The notes beneath the pieces were generated by a model, which saw only the letters and a program-made list of their open reading frames with translations, had not been told where the DNA came from and ran no database searches. From contig OX467092.1 in the NCBI GenBank assembly GCA_950106755.1, forward strand, positions 9,920,001-9,984,000: DNA of 64,000 bases, given 5' to 3'. Made by a program: the position numbers and the translations under genes. This document shows positions 34,253 to 45,599 of this stretch, in pieces. Numbering within the stretch: position 1 is the stretch's first letter; each line of letters opens with the position of its first letter. This DNA is from Climacium dendroides. Its lineage: Eukaryota; Streptophyta; Bryopsida; Hypnales; Climaciaceae.

Positions 34253-37200
34253 AAATTCCAACCACCAAAACTGGAAACTCTCAGACGTATCACCGTGGCA
34301 TTTCAAGAATCGCAAACAAGCAGCAATCACAAACAGGATCCGTTCTGTTCAATGGGCAGTAAGAAAATTTATCATGGGAGTATTAACATTTGAGACTAAC
34401 ATTCACTGTCCGCATGCGTGAAAAGCACACATACAAAAACTAAAATCTAAATTCGAATGGTGCTCTCAAGGAACGTACTCAAAAGGCTCGGGTGGAGGGG
34501 GTTCATTGTCCTCCATCGCAGCAGTGCTGGGGTTCGCCGGCGGTGCTCCTGCAGCAGCAACTCCAGATACGGGAGTGTCTGTTGACACCAGCTCCACTGG
34601 TTCGGAGGGTGTCATATCTCTCAACATCACGAACCCGGAAGGAGCTCGTTTCAACTTCAGAGGTGCATATCTCGAGTCCTCCCTGAACTTGATAAATTTC
34701 TCTTGTGCAGGCACCACACGAGCAGGATTACTAAGCACTTCGGATGAGGGCTCGGCCACCGCTGCCTTCTTCTCCACTCCACCCTCCACGTCCATGGCGT
34801 TCTCATCCTTCGCTGCAGAAGTCGACTCCTTGTCACCATCCGACGGCCCTTCACCACTGGCACTGGAGACTTCAGCGATGCTGGAAGAGCCAGAAGAACC
34901 ACCCTCGTGAACTGCTGACTTACCCGCTTTAACTTCGGCTTCCTTCTTCGCGCCTCTCACTTTAGCCCGATTAGAGGTCGACAGCACAGCGGTAGGCAGC
35001 TTCACAGCAGATGTAGTGGTAGGAGGAGCGACAGAAGGAGGGTACCCAAACATGGAGGGCTTCGTTTCAGAAACAAAATCAAACTTGGGCATCCGGAGCT
35101 CTTCATTCAGACCTATGAAAGCCGTAGGAGCGAAAGACAAACTGACGAAGTAAATCAGGGGGTACCAGTACCAAAACTGGCTGAACACGGCCATGCCCAC
35201 AACAGCCGTCACACGGTCGTGCCCAGTTCGAGATTGAAGCATGATCGCAACATTGCGACCTCCTGCGTCCAAAATGCCTTGAGCGAGAATAGCTCCCATC
35301 TTACTCATCGTCTCCTCGTGTTTGTCATTGATGATCTTCTCCAGCTGTCTCCTGAAACTGGCCACACGAGGCTCACGGGTCTCGGTCGTTTGGAGAAGAA
35401 CCATGGCCATAGCTATCAGTGCTCCCTGACGAACAAAATCAACTGCATCCGCTGTAAGGGGCTCCAGTAACGAGATGGCTTCACTAGACCCGGAACCTGC
35501 GCAGGAGATACCGACAGCCATTGCCGCCCCATACCTCACATGTGCATTGTACGACTCCGACAGCAAGGACACAATGCGGGGAGTCTGTTCCGGCTCCGAG
35601 CACAGAACGAAACCTAAGGCCAACACCGCCGTCCTCCTCACGTCGTCGCTCACATCCGAGACTGCAAAATGAAGCAACCGACGGATGGCACTGTTGTTTG
35701 CAGTGCCGCGGTACGCCATGGCCAGAGCGTACATACCTCCATAACGCAAGATAGGATCCTGATCCCTAGTCATTTGCTCGATCAAAGTGTCGGCTTCCTC
35801 CTCGCGACCATACACAACCAGCGCAATGCCCAGGGCCAGACCGCGAATGATCTTCTCGTGCTGCGTATCATGAGCATACGCCAACATTTCGCCGGCTTTC
35901 TCACTGGCCGTACCAACCATCAGTAAACCCATCGCTATACCGGCAGCCTCCCCAGCTACGGCACTGTCAGTGTACAGAACATTCTTCACGTCCTCGTAAA
36001 TCTCCTCATCGGCCGTACCCAGAGCAGCTAAGCCTAACCCTAAACAAGCACCATGTTGAATCACCTCGTTGCTGGTGTTGCGCAAACTCTCCAACAGGAA
36101 CTGCTTGATACCCTCCCCATGGTTCGCATGAATCAACCCTAAAGCATACAGGGCTCCTCCCTCCGAATAGGGACTCCCACCACCAGTTCCGCCGTTCTGG
36201 GGCAAGTAAGGAGCCATCAAAGACCTGCCCTGCTGATGGTGACCCCGATGAATCACACCCAGGCCCGCTGTCGCACTGAATTTTGCCCAGTTCGTGGCTC
36301 TCTTCAGCCAATCCAAATTCTCGCGCAAGAACGTGTCCACTGTGGTACCCGCATGCATCAGAGCGTTCGAGTAAATGGTCGCACTATGACAAACACTGTT
36401 GCGCAACTCCACCGACTGCTTAATAGTCTTCAATATCAAAAGGTCAGACCTGTTGTGACTGTAAAGAAACTGCAAAGTCAAGCTAATGGGGGTCTCCCCG
36501 GACAGAATGCCCTTCAACTTCCCTAACCTCTCCACATACGGCGTCCTCTCTTCCGCAGACGCAGCTTCCTCGGCGTCATGCCGGGCTAACAGAGGCTCCG
36601 TCAGATCAGCGTCCATCGCCGTAGGCCCACCCCCAGTCATTGCACTGATGCCATTCTCGTTCCGACTCAACCCAGGCGCCACGCTCACAGATGGCTCAGG
36701 CAAAAGATCCCTCACATTCAACAGAAACTTCTGATACTCATTCTCGAACAAATCAAACGCAACCTGGTAAGCCAACAGCGCATCGTTCTTATCCCCCGTC
36801 AAAAGCTTGTCCAAAATCGCAGCCACGCCCGCAGGCTCGTCCAAGAACATCAGACACTGGCAGATGCTCAAGTAGTCCGGCTGCTGGAGCGTCTGATAGC
36901 TTCGAACCAACAGACGCAAAACCTCGTGGCGAAACTCGCGCCTATTCACGAAAGTCTGCGACAAGCGAAGGCAATACGAAAGCATCGCCGGACCATTCTC
37001 GCTCCGATTGATCGCCTCCTCCAGCTTGTCAAGCCGGCGGCACTCCAGCGCAATCCCCACCGCTTGCTGAAACTTCCCGTCCTGCATACATTTGTCCAGC
37101 ATGCGCTCCACGATGGCTACCAGACGGGGATCCAACGCCGCTTTCCCAGACTCTTCGGACGCCTTCACACTCAAAAGGATGTACTCATCCACGCACTTCG

Positions 37201-37858
37201 CCACCAGCGTCTGCACATACTCCGTGTCCTCGGAGACATCGAACAAGGGACCGGCGCCGAGCGCATACGTCAGGGAGTCATTCAGCTCTCCCAGGTAGTA
37301 AAACACCTTCGAAGCCACCAAAGCCGCCAAGTGACGCTCGTGAAACGTCTCGTCCTCGTATAACGACTCGATCGAAGAGATGTTCGTGGAAATCTCGGGC
37401 CAGAAATGCTCCACCAGCACGTTCAAATTCTTCAGCGCGTGCAATTTCAGCGTCGGGTGGTCCTCCGACAGCATGGCCAGCAGGCCGCTCGCCGTCGTCA
37501 CCACCGTCATGATGCCCTCCCCCTCCAATCTCTCCACCAAAACTCTCCACCGCCGAACACGGATGCATGCACAAACCCTAAGCACCAAAAAGAACGGCAA
37601 CGGAAGGGCGGAATCGAGACGGGGGAGGACAATATACAACCATCGGGGGAGAGCAGAAGAAGGCTATGGAGTGTTGAAGAAGCTCATGAGGTGAGGAACC
37701 CTAACTTATTGCTGCACCGCGACCTGCCTTGGCTTGTCTTCCCCGGCCTTTCCTGTCCTGGCTTCGTCTTCGGTGGTGTCGCGCAATGCAAACAATTACG
37801 TAGATATGCCAATTCCCCTGCCTAGTTCAATTGAGACATTGCTGTGGTTGTGACTAGC
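34253..37858. repeat. Duplicated RPN2 block, copy 2
   Basis: Direct counterpart of 7741-11321. The 5' flank of this copy carries a short extra segment near 37745 (GGCCTTTC) and about 20 extra bases near 37800 (TAGATATGCCAATTCCCCTG) relative to copy 1. Confidence 0.85.
34466..37510 (-). CDS. RPN2: 26S proteasome regulatory subunit RPN2 (PSMD1), copy 2
   Basis: The same 1014-residue intronless frame as copy 1, started at the ATG at 37510 for the same reason. By eye there are four coding substitutions against copy 1, all within about 200 bp of the part encoding the low-complexity C-terminal region; two change residues (Asp857Glu, Val884Ala) and the remaining 2.57 kb look identical. A fifth change lies upstream of the chosen start. 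Both copies appear intact and could both be expressed, as flowering plants often keep two RPN2 genes, but this pair is far younger. Collapse of haplotypes or an assembly duplication is an alternative that the sequence alone cannot exclude, although the flanks on both sides are different. Confidence 0.95.
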   Translation of the reverse strand: MTVVTTASGLLAMLSEDHPTLKLHALKNLNVLVEHFWPEISTNISSIESLYEDETFHERHLAALVASKVFYYLGELNDSLTYALGAGPLFDVSEDTEYVQTLVAKCVDEYILLSVKASEESGKAALDPRLVAIVERMLDKCMQDGKFQQAVGIALECRRLDKLEEAINRSENGPAMLSYCLRLSQTFVNRREFRHEVLRLLVRSYQTLQQPDYLSICQCLMFLDEPAGVAAILDKLLTGDKNDALLAYQVAFDLFENEYQKFLLNVRDLLPEPSVSVAPGLSRNENGISAMTGGGPTAMDADLTEPLLARHDAEEAASAEERTPYVERLGKLKGILSGETPISLTLQFLYSHNRSDLLILKTIKQSVELRNSVCHSATIYSNALMHAGTTVDTFLRENLDWLKRATNWAKFSATAGLGVIHRGHHQQGRSLMAPYLPQNGGTGGGSPYSEGGALYALGLIHANHGEGIKQFLLESLRNTSNEVIQHGACLGLGLAALGTADEEIYEDVKNVLYTDSAVAGEAAGIAMGLLMVGTASEKAGEMLAYAHDTQHEKIIRGLALGIALVVYGREEEADTLIEQMTRDQDPILRYGGMYALAMAYRGTANNSAIRRLLHFAVSDVSDDVRRTAVLALGFVLCSEPEQTPRIVSLLSESYNAHVRYGAAMAVGISCAGSGSSEAISLLEPLTADAVDFVRQGALIAMAMVLLQTTETREPRVASFRRQLEKIINDKHEETMSKMGAILAQGILDAGGRNVAIMLQSRTGHDRVTAVVGMAVFSQFWYWYPLIYFVSLSFAPTAFIGLNEELRMPKFDFVSETKPSMFGYPPSVAPPTTTSAVKLPTAVLSTSNRAKVRGAKKEAEVKAGKSAVHEGGSSGSSSIAEVSSASGEGPSDGDKESTSAAKDENAMDVEGGVEKKAAVAEPSSEVLSNPARVVPAQEKFIKFREDSRYAPLKLKRAPSGFVMLRDMTPSEPVELVSTDTPVSGVAAAGAPPANPSTAAMEDNEPPPPEPFEYVP

Positions 37859-37861
37859 ATC

Positions 37862-37959
37862 AGTAATTAAAATATTTACTGCAACTTTTCGAAAGATTGA
37901 TTTTTATTCCAGTGACTAAAATATTTACTGCAACTTTTTGGATGATTGATTTTCATTCC
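37862..37959. repeat. 49-bp direct repeat, two units
   Basis: AGTAATTAAAATATTTACTG at 37862 and AGTGACTAAAATATTTACTG at 37911 start two 49-bp units, about 88% identical. They lie just outside the duplicated RPN2 block. Confidence 0.8.
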
Positions 37960-39420
37960 AGTGACTACATGTAGGTTGAAATTGGTTTAGCTAGAAATTT
38001 GGGAAATGACCTTTCGGATATTTGTGTTGACATATGTAAAGTCTTACTTTGCACCTATGGAATGCTTTGAGACCACGGCGTAAGTGAAAAATGCCAAGAC
38101 AAAAATGGTGGAATGAAGAAAAGTTTTAAAAAATGGAATTTGAAAGTTACATGACTTGAAATCTAGTGACCACCCTTAGGGTTTGCTTTTTGAATGACAT
38201 TTGCAATTATTGCATTGGCATTATATATCTGCTTTGCAACTATAGAGAGCCTTTTAGGAACCATAACTAAATTGAAATGAATTCTACATGAATATGGTGG
38301 AATGAAGCTAGGATATAATGATAGAATGAAGCTAAGACAAGAATAATGGAATTTTGAAGTTACAAGAATAATTGAAGTCCTTATTGCCTTTTTAGTTGAA
38401 GGAGTTCAAAAGATTTTAAATGAAGACTATAGAGTTATAACCTTCAAAGGAAGAGCTTATTACTACTTTTTCAAACCTCATTTGTAAATACCTTTAAATG
38501 TAAAAGTTTGTATTCCAATCTTGGAAAGAAAGTTGGCCTCATCATTTTTCATGATTGAAGAATTCTCTCATTTTATTTTAATGAAAATTTAGCGCTTAGT
38601 AGGACAGACAAATAAATATTATTTATTGAATACATTCATTCAATTAGTGCAAAAATTGAAATAAAAATAGTGCTCATTTTCCTCTCATGAAATAAATTGG
38701 GATTAGTGTTTGATGAACAAGGTCTAATTTATGTAAACAATTGGATGGATTTGGATAAAAATAAGATGAATAAAGATAAAAGTTCATTCAAACTACACTT
38801 TATGAGATGATATGAAAATAGTGTGAAGCAAGTTGTATTGATTTTGTATACATTGTGAATTTAACTCCAACATTTTCATGGATTTAGTACACCTAGCAAT
38901 ATTGCATAATCCCCAAATTAATATGACTTAGTGATATTATTCCACAACACTAATTAAATTACCTTATGTACCAATATTGTGATTAAATAATAGATACATG
39001 TTTTTTTGTGACTTGTAATTCATTTCTCAAGTGTAACTCAAGTTGTTGTTTTTCTGTCTAAAAGGATCAATTACTAATTCAATAGAATCATTGGTATCAA
39101 ATAGTGATTATTTTTCCAAGAGCTTTCTATTTAACCCTTATATGTTGACACAAAAGTTTGGCGTTCCATAGATGATAGGGAATCCTTCTAGTAAGATAGA
39201 AGTGCAACTATTCAGCCTCAAAATTTTGTTGTGAAAAGGGAAAGTCTTCTAGAGTGAGTGCTTTCCCTATTTGTTAAGCCAATGATTCACACAGTAATGA
39301 AAAGGAATGATTTCCAAGGTCACCCGTTCGTACTTTTCAGGGTTAACAACGGATTACACACTCTTGAGATATCGGAGGCAGCTGTACTACTTCGATGCTC
39401 ACACTAATGATCGCTTCTGT
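37960..39420. other. AT-rich spacer, no gene
   Basis: Short open frames only. The last ~100 bp before 39420 become less AT-rich and probably belong to the HEI10 promoter. Confidence 0.5.
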
Positions 39421-39625
39421 TTGCCATGCCGATACGTGTGTTGCCTCGGCATGATTCCTCGGCATTGCCATGCGTGTTTATCGTGTCCACTCGTTGTTTT
39501 GAGTGTTTTGTGCAGGTTTTGCTTGTCTGTTTCGGACGAGGTCCGAGGTTTTATTAGGAATTAGCTTTTTCTATTGCGCAGTGCGAGTAGGAATAGTTAG
39601 GGTGGGAACATGAGCTGACGACATT
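39421..39625 (+). promoter_or_regulatory. HEI10 proximal upstream / 5' UTR region
   Basis: It lies directly upstream of the HEI10 ATG (39626). Its first 106 bp are copied at 30731-30838. No core promoter element is identified with confidence. Confidence 0.4.
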
Positions 39626-42035
39626 ATGAAGTGTAACGCTTGTTGGAAGGATTTGGAGGGCAAGGCAGTCGCGACAACATGCGGACATATATTCTGTATC
39701 CTTGTGACTAATTAATGGTTTTGGCAAGTGACATCTAAGTTTTCCATTTTCTTTCCGTCGCTGTTCAAGTCCTTGATCGGAGTCACAGGTACCGAAGATG
39801 CTCAGAAAATCTTGAGCTCCGTCGACGCTGCCTGCCCTTTGTGCGAGCAGATGCTTTCGGAGAGGTGAGGTTTCTCTGCTGCAGTCATTTCTTGTGGCTT
39901 GTTGAAGCTTTCAATATCTTGAACGCGACTGATGTCACTAATGAGATCGAGATTTTCCTCGTTATCAACACTCTGTGTTTACTCGATCACGGTGCAGCAC
40001 TCGATTCTTTCTTTAATGTTCATTGTGACCGCAGCAAGACGAAGGCTGTGGACATGGCTCCCACCGATGAATGGATCAATGTAAATATCTACGCTCTGTT
40101 TTCTTGGCGCATATGTAGTTGTAAAAAATCCTTTGAATTCTCTGCAGCATGTACTTAGGCAAGAAAATGTTTCGTGATTAGCGGGTCGTCAGTATTTTGT
40201 CGTTTTATCTGGGAGGATAAACGCCTGCGCGCGTTTGTGAATCACTGCAATTAAGCGTGCTAAAGAACTGCCTACGACGGATTTTGTATTGCGTTTTGCC
40301 GAAGTCAGTACGTGAGAGGAGTTTTAAGTAAGTACGCATGATGCATCAGCTCCTTGCTAGAATACGAACTAGCCCGGTTCTGGCCTCGTACATGTTTGTT
40401 ATCACGCAAAGCTTCGGAGTTCGTGCTTTGATGGTTTATTCTAAGAAGAGCTTCTTTTCGGGATTTTTCGCTTGTGCTCAGATGGTGATGGCTGGCGTGG
40501 CACCTCAGAGCAGTATCCTCATTCGTCCAATAATGTGAATCTGGGTTTCATGTTTTCCGAGGCATGTACTGTGGTTGTATGGGATTCGAACGAGGAGAGA
40601 GTTGGAACTCCTTGACAAATAGTAGTTATGAAAAGCGCGTTTAAGGGAGTCGTCTTCTGGATTGGACAGAAAGATGTGGAAGTTCAGCTTTCTGTCAACA
40701 AAGCTTTGCAGTTTCGCCAAAAGTGTGAGCAAATGCAGTCTGATTACTCTCAAAAAATGAACCAAGTAGAGGAAGCGTACAATTCCAAGCTTCAGCAAGT
40801 GCATGCGGGGTACCAGAAAGCCATGAAAAAAATCAAGGACATGGAGCATGAAAAGGAAACGATGCAGAAAGACAAAAAGGAAGTACAAGAGAAATACACG
40901 GAGAAGTCGAGGTTTCAGACGACCCTTTCAGTTTGAGCTTTCAGTGATCATCTTACGTTTCCAAGTTGTTCATTTGTAAATGGAAGCAATATGCGGCTAT
41001 TTGGTATTCAAGTGTTGGCAACTCTCGTTGCCCGCACAGCAGGACACCATGTCTGAGATCTTAAGTCATGCCAGTGGAGTTTGCAAATCTAGTGCTGCAC
41101 GCTAGTTTGACGGTTAACAGACGAATTGAACCAGCTCTGACTGACTTGATTACTCACTGACCAATGCTTTAATTTGGAGCTCACTGTCTTGTTGCGCAAT
41201 CAACTTCCCCAATGCGCTCTTCCAGGAAAAGCAGTTTGGTAGTAGGATAGGATCAACACCTAGATGTGAGTACATGTATGTAATGGCAGTCAGTTTGATC
41301 GACGGGGATCCAGAATCCCCCAAACCACACCTGAACTATCTTTCTGTGTCGCGAACTGCTACTAGTTCGAAATAGACTCTACACAGATGGTACGAAATAG
41401 TTCTCTTATTGATTTTTTCTTGATATGTTCTGGTGTGCTCGTGTTTCATTGCAAATTCGACAGGCAGAAGAGAAAGTTGGAAGAGATGTATGATGCTCTA
41501 AGAAAGGAGCACGAGCTTTTGAAGCGTTCTTTTGCACCCACCACGCCTAGCAGTCAGGCCGTGATACAGCGGCCAAACCCCTACGCTTTTGCTCCAGCGT
41601 TTAACGCATTTGAAGACATCAGACATCTGCCTATACCTTCCGCCTCAGTGTCCGGTAATGTCCCTCTGCTGCCAGTATTCTTGTACTCGTGAATCCAATG
41701 AGGGATATCAAGAATGATAGAATGAGTTTGAAGATGGAAATGGCAGAGTCACATGCATGAACCTAATAGCAAGGCATTGGGTTGCAGGGATGCCAACAAA
41801 TTCCCATGCAGGCACTGCTGACTTTTGGCCTACTCGCCAAGAAGGCCCCATTTTACGCCCTCGAAGGCAATCTCTGGCTCCCCGACCCGTCACTGGTGGA
41901 TCGCCAACCATGTTCAACACCTCTAATCACCAGTCTCCGTTCCACACGTCTAGTGGTGCTCAGCCTTCAGACACTTTTCGCAACCTTCTTCGTTCCCCGA
42001 GTACAAGGCCAAGGGGTCGTCCAAGGGGTTCATGA
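39626..42035 (+). CDS. HEI10: HEI10-type (CCNB1IP1) RING E3 ligase, 7 exons
   Basis: HEI10 marks and promotes class I meiotic crossovers along the synaptonemal complex; its dosage sets crossover number in Arabidopsis. Exons: 39626-39695, 39789-39864, 40035-40080, 40482-40512, 40626-40911, 41464-41654, 41788-42035. All introns are GT/AG, phases agree, and the frame closes at 315 residues (Arabidopsis about 304). The N-terminal RING has Cys3, Cys6, Cys19, His21, Cys24, Cys39 and Cys42 (MKCNACWKDLEGKAVATTCG). Next come TDEWINMVMAGVAPQ and SIMKSAFKGVVFWIGQKD, both highly conserved in plants. A coiled coil covers about 95-205 (QKCEQMQSDYSQKMNQVEEA, KRKLEEMYDALRKEHELLKR). The C-terminal 100 residues are Ser/Pro/Arg-rich and end RPRGRPRGS. 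Exon 4 is only 31 bp. The gene is complete with no damaged residue. Confidence 0.93.
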
Positions 42036-43499
42036 CGCGTTGAGATATCCGAACATTCACCTGATGTGCTCCAGGTGGGCCAAGGAATGAACACGGGTGG
42101 CTCAGGCAACCTAAGCGTTGAGGATTGACACAGCTTTGGGAGGAATTGGGGTGGCTACCTTCCATTTCGATGGCTGCACGACTGCAAAGTAAGGAAACAA
42201 TGCAGCGTACTGTACTGTACATGTGCTGCTCCACATTCTTAGCATCACGCCTTTGTAATACCACTTTTAGCAACGTGTGAAATCACCAATCCTGGCCGAA
42301 ATGACTTACAGAACCTCCGCCATGATTGAGAATTTGCTAGTCGGATTACCAAGGCAGCTGTCAAGTGTCCAACAGCACGAGTGGCCAAAACTTCAGCAGC
42401 TAGAGAATGCTTACATGGTTGTAGGAGATATCTGTTATTCACACCCCTGTAACGTTGGTCTAACCATCGCACGTCCCACGCCTCACTTGGTGTGGCTAAC
42501 TCCTAATTTGCATAGTTCAACCATACAAGTTAATACCTGAGAACTTCACCATGTGAATGAAAGCCCACAGGTTACTCCTCGTTTGTGGAGTCTCACACAA
42601 TTCACTGCCGAGCTCCCAAGCCTAAGTTCTTTTAGGCTTGGGAAGAGACCAAGTTCCGAGCATCACGTTTATCTCTGCAACACTGTCTTTCGCATCACTA
42701 CATGGTACGAGCCTCCGTACTGTCGACGTTGGTCCTCCCGCCCAATGCTGAATGCTGTGCAACTGGGGTCTATCCAATGTAATTAGTCTTAGTGCTTTTC
42801 CATTTGTACATTTGGTCTCACTAACATCTCCTTGACTATTTCCTTGTTAGTCTCATCTTTTCGAAGTTTTTCCTTGTGCGTTCCCCCATGCCAAAAATGG
42901 ATTATAACCATTTTAGTTGGCTGATAAAATGTGTTCTAGGATAGCAACTCACTTTCTTCATTCACCTGTTGGGAAATGGTTGGCCAATCCATGCACATTT
43001 CACTTTGAAGCATGTCTAGCTAAAGAATCTTCTAGCAGCTTGGCATGCACACTTTGGGATCACTACACCGAAGCACAACTTCCACTCTTTCGAGTTTCCT
43101 TTGTGTCCCCTTAGTGGCGTCCATCATCTTGGCCATCTCCTCAATCCACTTCTCTTTTGAATTTAAGATTCTCTATGATTTTCTGAATTAGATATTCGTT
43201 CCATCATTCTGTACTTTGGGATAATTTCTACCTCCCATTTTTTTTGCCTTGGGGCATTTTTTTCCATTCCCCATTTTTTTAACATCGAACCGAGATTGGC
43301 TACTGAATCAAGGTTGTTTTGTCAAACATATTTTTGGGTTTTGGCATCGTGTAGGACATCCGACGTCGTGTATTGTACTAAAAAACGTGTTGCTACCCCG
43401 TTGCATCCCGTCGTGCAAGGGTAAAAGAATTTATCCCCTAGGAAATGGATTTAATCTACATAGTAGGCTTTTTACACTGATGTGGAAAGCTAGGGTAGT

Positions 43500-43860
43500 A
43501 GGGTGGGTGACTTCAGGTAGGGGCGCGTGCACTTCAGGACAGAATGACCACAGATCTAAAGTTGCAAGCGATTGCTGGTTCAAGAATTTGGGCAACTTCG
43601 GGTGGACAAGCGACTACGGGTCTTTATGACAGGGCGATTGCGGGTCCAGGAAGTAAGATGACTGCGTGTCTCCAGTGACTGCAGGTCAACGAAATGGGGA
43701 CTTTAAATGAGAGGGTGACCTTAGGTTCGGAGGCCGTTGCGCGACTACGGGTAGAGGGCGACTTTGTATCTCTAGTGACCGCGGTCCTTTGAATGGGCAA
43801 CTGTAGGTAAGGGGTCAACCGCGCTCAAGGACTTGGAAGGCAACTATAGGTGTTTAGAGT
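43500..43860. repeat. Degenerate short tandem repeat, GCGACTNCGGGT-like
   Basis: Motifs such as GCGACTACGGGT (43610, 43750), GCGATTGCGGGT, GTGACTGCAGGT, GTGACCTTAGGT and GCAACTATAGGT recur every 20-40 bases. The stretch is GC-richer than its flanks. Unit borders are blurred. Confidence 0.5.
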
Positions 43861-44670
43861 TTAATTAGGGTATGTACTGTATGGTGATTAGGATTTAGGA
43901 TGTTTGGAATTTAATTAGAGTTTCTGGTGTATACCTATAGTCACCCAAATCCTAGAGATTTCAATTTTATTTGTCCTATCTACTCTTCAAGTACATGATC
44001 AAAAATGATTCTTAAGAGCTCACACTTACATGCTTTAAAAGTATTTGATTTGCTAGAAAATCATAGCAGGTTGCATATTGTACAATTTTGAATATTGTAG
44101 GATGAAAAAAATAGAACAAATTTCCTCATCTCCAATTCAAACACAAAATGTAGACAAGTCCACAATAATAACAACAACAATTATATTTGTAAATAAAATA
44201 GTAATAATAACTTATATATTTTTAGTATAATTTTTGGGGGGAGGGTCCCTCAGTACGTTGTGCATATATTGCATTCCGATAAGTTGATTATCGTCATCAA
44301 TCAACTGTTGGAGAAAAAAAATCTATAGCATGTATATCTCACTATAATGAACATGCCTAATAAGGCACTACAACTTATTAATACATAAGGTACTAGGCTA
44401 CAAATTTTTGCTAGAAATCTTTACTTTAAAACATTTGTAGAAGATCTTCATGGCAGTATTTTACTACCCAAACTATTGGCTAGACATCTAGTTACTGGGG
44501 CAAAATTTTGAATCACTTTGCACTTCATCAACATAAGGATTAGTATCTTCATACGACTCGTAGCTGTCGTTGGTGCTCCTATTGCTATTCAAGCTCTCAT
44601 TCTCGTCATCCTTTGTTATTATTGGTTCTGGTCGTATCTCCCATTTTACCTATGAGGTCAAATTCTACAC

Positions 44671-45186
44671 CTAAATATCTTGACCACCAAGAATTGCAGT
44701 TTGCACTAGTCGTTTTGTTAAACGCAATGCATCTATGGTTCCATCAATGTTGGATTCAAGATATTGTCCTTCTATATTTGATTCCTTTTGAACCATCTGC
44801 ATAGAATAGCTTGCCCTCATGATATACAGTTCCACAATTTGGTTTATATGCTTAAGATTTTTGTGTATCCTTTCATCAGACCTCCTCAAACGTCGGTTTT
44901 TTGCCTTTGCACTTGCTTCTGTTGTTCCTAGTGTGTTGACACACTCTTCCAACAATGATGGTTTTGGCTTGGATATTAGGGTTGGTTGGTTGGATTGTAG
45001 AGCAGAGTGAGCAAATGTAGGGACTTTTTCATTAATGGTCAATAGTAGACCTCCATATGTGGGCATCCTCGTTGATGAGGTTGGAATCGACCTTCTAATT
45101 GTAGTTTGGCCTATGCGTCTACCTTGATGTATGGACCCCCTTGTCAAAGGGGATGGGGTTAACCTTTTGACTATAGTTTGGGTCAT
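44671..45186 (-). CDS. Unrecognised 171-codon ORF
   Basis: Starts MTQTIVKRLTPSPLTRGS, then an internal near-repeat (TIVKR... and TTIRR...), a Lys-rich middle (KAKNRRLRRSDERIHKNLKH) and LESNIDGTIDALRLTKR near the end. It has no known domain, no introns are needed, and the surroundings are transposon-rich. It may be a fragment of a retroelement or other transposon frame. Whether it is expressed cannot be judged. Confidence 0.3.
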   Translation of the reverse strand: MTQTIVKRLTPSPLTRGSIHQGRRIGQTTIRRSIPTSSTRMPTYGGLLLTINEKVPTFAHSALQSNQPTLISKPKPSLLEECVNTLGTTEASAKAKNRRLRRSDERIHKNLKHINQIVELYIMRASYSMQMVQKESNIEGQYLESNIDGTIDALRLTKRLVQTAILGGQDI

Positions 45187-45599
45187 GTGTCCACCTCAAT
45201 TTAAAGAAATATTCCGGTTACAATTTATGACAATGTTCAATGGCACATCCGAATCATACTTTGGTAGCTCCATTGTTCGCGTAATCGATGCTTTATGAAG
45301 CTTTATTTTCTTAGTTTAAAATAAATTTGAAAAGTGGATATTCCAAAAGTTGCAATCAAGGTTGCATCCACTTTTTAGATGCGTGGACATGTAAGGGTTA
45401 ACTTGCACTTGCTTTTCAGTGTCTTCAAAAAAATACAAGCAGTGGACGTCCCTATAGTACGGGAACTATTGTAGCCATTTTGAATTTTTGGTTTTCTTGG
45501 GTAATTTTCCCAATTTTCTATAGCACTACAACGTTTTGGAGTTAATTTTCTATAGTTGCTGGTCAATTTGGCTTTTACTTGGGTTTCATCTATGGATGT

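Larger units (their letters stand above)
42036..45400. other. Spacer downstream of HEI10
   Basis: The first 250-300 bp are the probable 3' untranslated region. 42.3-43.2 kb is moderate-GC and without a recognised gene. 43.50-43.86 kb is a degenerate short repeat, and 44.67-45.19 kb holds one minus-strand ORF; these are listed separately. The rest is AT-rich. Confidence 0.45.
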
